Of a stretch of 64,000 nt of DNA, positions 59,200-64,000 are shown in pieces (position 1 is the stretch's first letter; each line of letters starts with the position of its first letter). The translations under genes were made by a program, and so were the position numbers. The notes under the pieces were generated by a model. The model saw only the letters and a program-made list of their open reading frames with translations. It made no database searches and was not told the origin of the DNA. Source of the DNA: Oleispirillum sp963668495 (GTDB taxonomy: Bacteria; Pseudomonadota; Alphaproteobacteria; Rhodospirillales; Rhodospirillaceae). The stretch spans positions 2,728,001 through 2,792,000 of the forward strand of contig OY764545.1 of assembly GCA_963668495.1 (NCBI GenBank), read 5' to 3'.

Positions 59200-59442
59200 G
59201 AGAAAGCCCTCGTAATCGTTGCGATACACCGAGGGCATAAAAAAGACGCATCAACCCTCGGGATTGTCACTAGCGGTGTGACTACCGGGCGATACGTCGG
59301 GTCTGGGCCAAGATGGGCCGACGGCTGGATAACCAGCAAATCAGAGTATTGCAGGTCTGCAAACGCAGATAGGCCGCAATAGGTATAACCCACCATATCG
59401 CGGCCCGCCTGTCAATACGTTTGACGTACAAAATAGCTACAA
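59200..59442 (-). promoter_or_regulatory. Structured leader between scaffold and capsid
   Basis: About 240 bases with no convincing gene. It has three inverted repeats: CCGAGGG/CCCTCGG (59229-59261), GTCAC/GTGAC (59266-59282) and GTCAA-TACGT-TTGAC (59411-59425). On the minus strand the last contains TTGACA, with TATACC about 22 bases on, so a promoter is possible but the spacing is long. Confidence 0.4.
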
Positions 59443-60258
59443 TTAGGCAACATCACCGGGGTAAAGCCGTGCCCACCCCTCTGTGACCTTTTTGCGTGTT
59501 GCCGGGTCGCCGGAAATGTACGCATCAGACGCCTGCAAAGCCCGGAGAGCATCTTCATCAAGCGCGGGTGACGTGGGAACCTTCGCCCCCGGAATCATCG
59601 GAGACGGTGCTGCAAGCTTAGACTTGAGGTGGTGCAGCAAGATAATGCCGTCTGCCGTAGACGACACAGCATCAAGGGCTTGCATCATCGCCGGATCATC
59701 ACCAGCGACACCGCGCGACCAGTTCGCAAGGTCCGCCATGGTCTTGTCTGCGCCGTCACCAAAAGCCTGACCGACCTTTTGCAGTTCTGTCTCACGGCTT
59801 GGCAACCCTGCAAGCCTACCGCCGAGATACAGCGCGATACCTTCGTTCAGCGCGTCCTGTGTCAGTCCATATTTCTTTGCCCATTCTTGCGCACTCGCCG
59901 CAAGTGGATCATCGGCCGCGATAGATACGCCCTGATTGGCGAAATCCTCAGGCACGACGATTTCGTAGCTCTCCGGTGGTTCCGGGCGTTCCTCCGACAG
60001 CTTTTTACGGAGGTCAACGTTTGATTTGACTAAGGCCCCGATGTTTGCGGCCCCGGCCTCTGCGTCCCAATAGTTATCCGGGATTTCCAGCGTCTCGCCG
60101 TTGTATGTGATGGATCGCGGGTTGGGCTGTCCTTCCGGCACGGCTGGAGGCTGCACTCCCTCTGCCGGGGGCTGCGCGATAGGGGCGGATGCTGGCGGCA
60201 AAAGAGATTGCGGCTCTGCTGCTGCCGGGGGTGTGATTGGTTGTGCATTATCAGACAT
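59443..60258 (-). CDS. Capsid scaffolding protein
   Basis: A 271-residue acidic protein. Pro/Ala/Gln-rich at the N-terminus, then a conserved YNGETLEIPDNYWD, a 'YEIVVPEDFANQGVSIAADD' segment and helical AQEWAKKYGLTQDALNEGIA. This matches T7 gp9-type scaffolds, which also carry the 'Y.i..P..f' pattern. It lies between connector and capsid. Confidence 0.83.
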   Translation of the reverse strand: MSDNAQPITPPAAAEPQSLLPPASAPIAQPPAEGVQPPAVPEGQPNPRSITYNGETLEIPDNYWDAEAGAANIGALVKSNVDLRKKLSEERPEPPESYEIVVPEDFANQGVSIAADDPLAASAQEWAKKYGLTQDALNEGIALYLGGRLAGLPSRETELQKVGQAFGDGADKTMADLANWSRGVAGDDPAMMQALDAVSSTADGIILLHHLKSKLAAPSPMIPGAKVPTSPALDEDALRALQASDAYISGDPATRKKVTEGWARLYPGDVA

Positions 60259-60285
60259 GGGGGGATTGTCCTTTGTACGGTGTTG

Positions 60286-61899
60286 TTACTGTTTGGGCAT
60301 CAGGCCAACGGCTTGCGCGCCCTGCCCTGCCTTGGTTGCGGCCTCGCCTGCTGCCGCAACGTCTTGCATCATTTGCATGGCCTGAGCCTGCTGCGCCTGC
60401 CGCTCACGCTCTTGCTGCACGTCCTCTGGGCTGCGCATATTGTCAGCCTTAAAGCCGTGAGCTTTGAGGAAACCTCGGATGTACCGCTCACGCTCAAGGA
60501 GCGTCATGGTGATTTCTGGGTCGATCTGCATTGCCATCATTAGGGCTTGCTGTTGCTCCTGCGCGTCGGAGATATCCTGATAACGGACCAGCGGAGACAC
60601 GGGCACAGGCCGAACCTCGCGTTCACCCATATCAAATGGAGCAATGGCATATGGACTGCCCGCCATGCTTGGCGATGCCAAAATAGCAAGGCACCGAGTA
60701 ACCAACGGAAAGTCCAGCTCACTCAGTAGCCGCAAACTCATGGGGATATCGACCGCCATTTGATCAGCTCGACGTTCTCCCATTTCGTAGGCTGTCCGCG
60801 CTCCTGCATCCACTGGCGGCAAACTCGGCCCTTTGATTGCGTGTTCGATGTCTTGCTGTAGATCCTGCAACAGCAATTGCGACACATCGAACTTGCCAGG
60901 AGCTTCCAATGGTCGCAACCCTTCCGACCCGGCGGCCTTGGGGATGATCGCGCCGGGAACCAGCTTGATGTTTGCCGGGTTGAGTACGCCATCATCTTCG
61001 GCCTGCCAAATCCCGGTGCAGGCAATGGAGGCATTTTTTAAGATCAGCTCCTTGGTCTTATTTGCCGTGGCAATGTCTGCCCGTGCATCCATAACCGGGC
61101 CACGCCCCATAGTTTCCCCGGTGGCCTTATCCATACGGAAAACCACCCATGGCGAAGACTTGTAGGACCGCGTGACAATCCGGCACTCACCATCCAAAAT
61201 AAACACGGCATAGTCATAGTCCCGTGTCTCTGTTTGCCATAGCGTCGCCTCGACGACCTTAAACGCGGCGTCCGGGTCGTCCTTGATGCGGTCAGCCTTA
61301 TCGTCAGGAATTTTCGCATCGGGCCACCGTTCAAGGATGTCTCGCCCCGGTACGTCGAACTCACGGAACACCGTCCGAATTGTCCCGTCTGGGCTTTCTT
61401 CCGGCACGACTTGGGAAATCGGCACAGCTTCAAACCGCAACGGATCATCCGGCGTCCCTTCCTGAATTAGCAAGGCTCCAGTTGAAACCATGGCATCGCC
61501 AAGGGCAAGCGGCACTTCCAAATGGAAATTGGATCGATCAATCGCCTTGTGAAACTTGCGCTCTGCGTCCTCGGCGTACTCTGCCCACTCTTGTGCGTCC
61601 GCTGGTCCAAGGTCATCCTCGTCCAGCGTATCGGGTAGAAAACGCGTCCAGTGCCGAAACGGTGGGAACAGATCACCGTGCAGCTTTGCCCGCTTCCATT
61701 TGGTGGCGCGCACCGCAGTACCGTCGAAAATCTCGGAATCCCGCTTACTGCCGCGCGTATGGATGTCAGGATCATCCTGATTGGGTAATGCCAGACGGTA
61801 TGTTTCGCGCAGCAGGCTGTCCCACTGCCGTCGCTTTGTCTCAGCCCGCGCAAACCTGCGCAATATCGGGTCTGAGTATTGCTCTTTTGCCGCACTCAT
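60286..61899 (-). CDS. Head-tail connector (portal), T7-type
   Basis: A 537-residue 'bacteriophage head to tail connecting protein' family member. Signs are RRQWDSLLRETYRLALPNQD near the start, KRAKLHGDLFPPFRHWTRF, and ARTAYEMGERRADQM. The C-terminus is Gln/Ala-rich. It shares TAATG with the small gene ahead. Confidence 0.92.
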   Translation of the reverse strand: MSAAKEQYSDPILRRFARAETKRRQWDSLLRETYRLALPNQDDPDIHTRGSKRDSEIFDGTAVRATKWKRAKLHGDLFPPFRHWTRFLPDTLDEDDLGPADAQEWAEYAEDAERKFHKAIDRSNFHLEVPLALGDAMVSTGALLIQEGTPDDPLRFEAVPISQVVPEESPDGTIRTVFREFDVPGRDILERWPDAKIPDDKADRIKDDPDAAFKVVEATLWQTETRDYDYAVFILDGECRIVTRSYKSSPWVVFRMDKATGETMGRGPVMDARADIATANKTKELILKNASIACTGIWQAEDDGVLNPANIKLVPGAIIPKAAGSEGLRPLEAPGKFDVSQLLLQDLQQDIEHAIKGPSLPPVDAGARTAYEMGERRADQMAVDIPMSLRLLSELDFPLVTRCLAILASPSMAGSPYAIAPFDMGEREVRPVPVSPLVRYQDISDAQEQQQALMMAMQIDPEITMTLLERERYIRGFLKAHGFKADNMRSPEDVQQERERQAQQAQAMQMMQDVAAAGEAATKAGQGAQAVGLMPKQ

Positions 61900-62105
61900 T
61901 AGTTGGCTCCAAGCTTGGTTTTTTGGGCATCAACACCCTGTTCCCCCGCGTAGGCAAACAGCGACCGACCAGATTGACCGGACCGAGCCGCGTTAAGCGC
62001 TGCTTTGTTCTTGGCCTCTGTCTTTTCCCGGTCATCCTTGGTCATTTTAAGCTGCTCCTCTGCCACGGAGGTGTCAGGCTTCTTGGGGTTAAAGATTGCG
62101 GTCAT
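61899..62105 (-). CDS. Hypothetical small phage protein
   Basis: A 68-residue charged protein starting MTAIFNPKKPDTSV, with AAEEQ-like helices and a C-terminal SLFAYAGEQG. AAGGAC precedes the ATG at 62105. Short proteins of this kind often lie between terminase and connector in BPP-1-like phages. No function known. Confidence 0.65.
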   Translation of the reverse strand: MTAIFNPKKPDTSVAEEQLKMTKDDREKTEAKNKAALNAARSGQSGRSLFAYAGEQGVDAQKTKLGAN

Positions 62106-62524
62106 TTTGCTTGTCCTTGCTGCTGTTGAAGATGTGTGTAGAGCTTGTAGGGGGTCCACCAAGGCCGTGACTTGCAGCCAATGACATGAGCCACATTGGT
62201 CACACAGGTATGAGCAATCCTCGGCATGACGCTTGTCCTGTCCTTGGCTTGCACCTCGATAACGGTTGCGGTCTGCATGATCGGATGGTTGGCAATGTCG
62301 TCCATGACTGTATCCATCATTGCCAAATGGATTTGTGTGCTAGTGCTGCATGGGTTGTAGACGATCGCCACATCAGGGTTATGCGCCAACGGGTGGACCG
62401 CCTGAACATGCCGGAAACCGGGGCGGAGGAACCCAACGCACCACGCCAGAAACCGCTGCGACCACGTAGCGTCTGGTGAGCTTGTCTCAACGTCGCGGAA
62501 GATCAGCAACCAAGTATCCGTCAT
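62102..62524 (-). CDS. Papain-like (NlpC/P60-type) protein, possible
   Basis: A 140-residue protein: WLLIFRDVETSSPD, then FRHVQAVHPLAHN, and TCVTNVAHVIGCKSRPWWTP near the end with YKLYTHL. A His early and a Cys at the head of a helix later is the permuted papain-like order. Small proteins of this type accompany terminase genes in several podoviruses. Catalysis is not shown. The ATG overlaps the terminase stop. Confidence 0.6.
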   Translation of the reverse strand: MTDTWLLIFRDVETSSPDATWSQRFLAWCVGFLRPGFRHVQAVHPLAHNPDVAIVYNPCSTSTQIHLAMMDTVMDDIANHPIMQTATVIEVQAKDRTSVMPRIAHTCVTNVAHVIGCKSRPWWTPYKLYTHLQQQQGQAK

Positions 62525-63861
62525 CGCAGCACCCCGAAGCCTGTATCCGCAATAATCGGACGATTGCCGAGCTTGCCGCGTTCCCGTGCAACGGCACCAT
62601 AACGGAACGCATCTGCGCCGTGGCTGGTCCAATCGTGGTATGGGGCATTCTTGAAATCGCGGGTCTTGTCGTTCCACTCCTTGCGATATTGGGACAGAGC
62701 CTCAATGCCTCGACTGCACTTAGCCTCATCAAACCAGCAAGACGGCAACATGGAGCGCACAGCCTCGATACCGTCCTCAATGGACTGCGCCGGGGCCACG
62801 TCAAAGCGGATACCGAGCTTTGCGGCTGTCTCTTTCCGGCTTTTGCCCGTACCAAGCTCCCGCACTTCGATATCATGCGGTGCAATATGCCGACCATAAA
62901 CATAGGGCTTGGCCTGTAGCGCTTTCACGTAATACGGCAAGCCTTCGCCGCTGGCCTCCAAGTAGTCGATCAGGCGGACCTCAAGCCCCACCCGCTGCGC
63001 AAACCAAATAGACGTGCTGTCACCTACGCCCAAATCCCACCAAGTTTCGACGGGCAGCTTAGGATCATACGGCACGGAGCCAATACGCCCGTCCTTACGC
63101 GCCTGTTCCATCTGGCGACCGTAATACGCTCCAACCAATGCAGCATCAAAACTGCACCAGTATTCCTGACGTATCATTTCTTCAGCCATGCCTGATTTTC
63201 TGTCCTCATCGATGGCTTCTGGTGTTGTAACGGGTTGACCGTCTGGGCGGCGCGTATCGTCCACGCTAAGCACTTGGGCAAACCATTCCGGGTTCTGCTG
63301 CGCCATTTGCAGCAACGTGTAGCCATGATTCCGCCCGCGTGGGGTGAAGATGAACACAGCCCATCCACCGTTTTCTGCCAAAATCGGGCGCACGTAATCC
63401 CATGCTGCCGGATCAGCCAGCGAATACTCAGAGAACACGACGCCTACGGGGTTTGCGCCCACAAGATTGTTGTAGTTGTCCGAGCCGCAAAGCTGCCAGA
63501 CAGAGCCACACTTAAGCTCGATCTTCATTTCTTGCTTGTTGGTGGCTGCCCTGATTTCTGGCGGGAACACTTGCTTAAGGATATTGCGCCCGTCCCGGTC
63601 GATACCGTCCCATACAGCCTTACGTGCCTGCGTTGCCGTCGGCAACATGTGCCAGTACACACCAACGCGGCGATGTGCAGCGCAAGCCGTGAAGTTTAGG
63701 GCCGTTGAGTCCTTGCCACTCCGACGGTGCCAGACCAGCACAGCGCGCCCGCCTTGGCCTATGCTCCCAATGCGCAGGGTAACGTGCGGGTCCATATACC
63801 GCAAAAACGGCAACTGGTAATCACGCGGGGACCACTCGTTAGGGAGATTGACCTCACTCAC
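62521..63861 (-). CDS. Terminase large subunit
   Basis: A 446-residue packaging ATPase and nuclease. The Walker A-like motif is LVWHRRSGKDST (about residue 45) and Walker B is GVVFSEYSLAD. FIFTPRGRNHG is the coupling motif. The nuclease part begins at WWDLGVGDSTSIWF. GGAGGG eight bases upstream selects the GTG at 63861. Confidence 0.93.
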   Translation of the reverse strand: MSEVNLPNEWSPRDYQLPFLRYMDPHVTLRIGSIGQGGRAVLVWHRRSGKDSTALNFTACAAHRRVGVYWHMLPTATQARKAVWDGIDRDGRNILKQVFPPEIRAATNKQEMKIELKCGSVWQLCGSDNYNNLVGANPVGVVFSEYSLADPAAWDYVRPILAENGGWAVFIFTPRGRNHGYTLLQMAQQNPEWFAQVLSVDDTRRPDGQPVTTPEAIDEDRKSGMAEEMIRQEYWCSFDAALVGAYYGRQMEQARKDGRIGSVPYDPKLPVETWWDLGVGDSTSIWFAQRVGLEVRLIDYLEASGEGLPYYVKALQAKPYVYGRHIAPHDIEVRELGTGKSRKETAAKLGIRFDVAPAQSIEDGIEAVRSMLPSCWFDEAKCSRGIEALSQYRKEWNDKTRDFKNAPYHDWTSHGADAFRYGAVARERGKLGNRPIIADTGFGVLR

Positions 63862-64000
63862 CAGACTCGCCCTCCCAACTCTTAACGTTGATCCGCAACG
63901 GGCTGTCGTCATCGCCAGCAATAGCCATCCGGTCGCCGTACTTCTTGGGCTTCATACGTGCCGCATTCCATTTCCGAGCATCAACACGCAAGCGGCTACG
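63854..64000 (-). CDS. Terminase small subunit, C-terminal part
   Basis: The last 48 codons of a gene that begins off the right edge. VDARKWNAARMKPKKYGDR is the typical tail of small terminase subunits of this phage type. The stop overlaps the large subunit start by 8 bases. Confidence 0.75.
   Translation of the reverse strand, partial: RSRLRVDARKWNAARMKPKKYGDRMAIAGDDDSPLRINVKSWEGESGE

Larger units (their letters stand above)
46015..64000 (-). mobile_element. Podovirus-like prophage, partial (runs off right edge)
   Basis: One minus-strand late operon with T7/BPP-1-like structure: terminase subunits, T7-type connector (portal), scaffold, capsid, tail tube, nozzle, internal virion proteins, T7-type tail fibre, endolysin and holin. 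No sheath or tape measure is present. Genes are linked by TAATG, TGATG and ATGA overlaps. Its position right after tRNA-Thr points to integration there. The integrase, repressor and replication genes must lie beyond the window. Confidence 0.88.

Noticed and set aside
59196..59396. A 66-codon minus-strand frame before the capsid gene
   Set aside because: Lies over inverted repeats, has no ribosome site or family, and the capsid start with GAGGGC is more convincing.

Overview
The window looks like the chromosome of a Rhodospirillales-type alphaproteobacterium. The main evidence is a host block of about 7.5 kb in which murA, a short-form hisG, hisD, a UPF0262 gene, a low-molecular-weight phosphatase gene, infA, maf, an RNase E/G-family gene and yacG run in one direction. 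Most of the rest is mobile DNA. I did not compute base composition, so the genus is left open.

Layout. (1) 1-1166: the tail of an AlpA/excisionase-like gene and a tyrosine integrase, the end of an integrative element whose body lies off the left edge. (2) About 1.2-37.2 kb: a complete-looking Mu-like transposable prophage. Transposase-site-like repeats lie in inverted orientation at its two ends. Its order is a secreted cargo protein and S24-type repressor on the minus strand, then Ner, a CP76-like regulator, MuA, MuB, about fifteen small early genes including DUF3164 and GemA, and a Mor-like activator. After these come lysis genes, terminase, portal, MuF-type head protein, protease, capsid, contractile tail and baseplate, fibre and adhesin, a DUF2829/Tad2-like protein, and com-mom. 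(3) 37.3-46.0 kb: host chromosome, with tRNA-Phe (minus), a GFA-family gene, the housekeeping block and tRNA-Thr (plus). (4) 46.0 kb to the right edge: a second prophage abutting the 3' end of tRNA-Thr and running off the window. It has a T7/BPP-1-like podovirus module, all on the minus strand: terminase, papain-like protein, T7-type connector (portal), scaffold, capsid, tail tube and nozzle, three internal virion proteins, T7-type tail fibre, membrane protein, M15 endolysin and 3TM holin.

How it works together. In the Mu-like phage the repressor and Ner face each other across an AT-rich control region. MuA and MuB carry out transposition. The Mor-like protein probably switches on late genes through a 40-bp element found twice, before the lysis cassette and before the protease/capsid operon. 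Com would allow translation of Mom, which modifies phage adenines against restriction. The DUF2829 protein is a candidate anti-Thoeris factor. The Mu-like prophage appears to have landed between the integrase of the left-hand element and its probable tRNA-Phe attachment site, giving a nested arrangement.

The most interesting signals are the paired late operator, the end repeats, a probable -2 frameshift in the tail chaperone gene, the com-mom plus Tad2-like anti-defence set, nuclease-like PBECR domains in virion proteins of both phages, and the nested insertion at tRNA-Phe.
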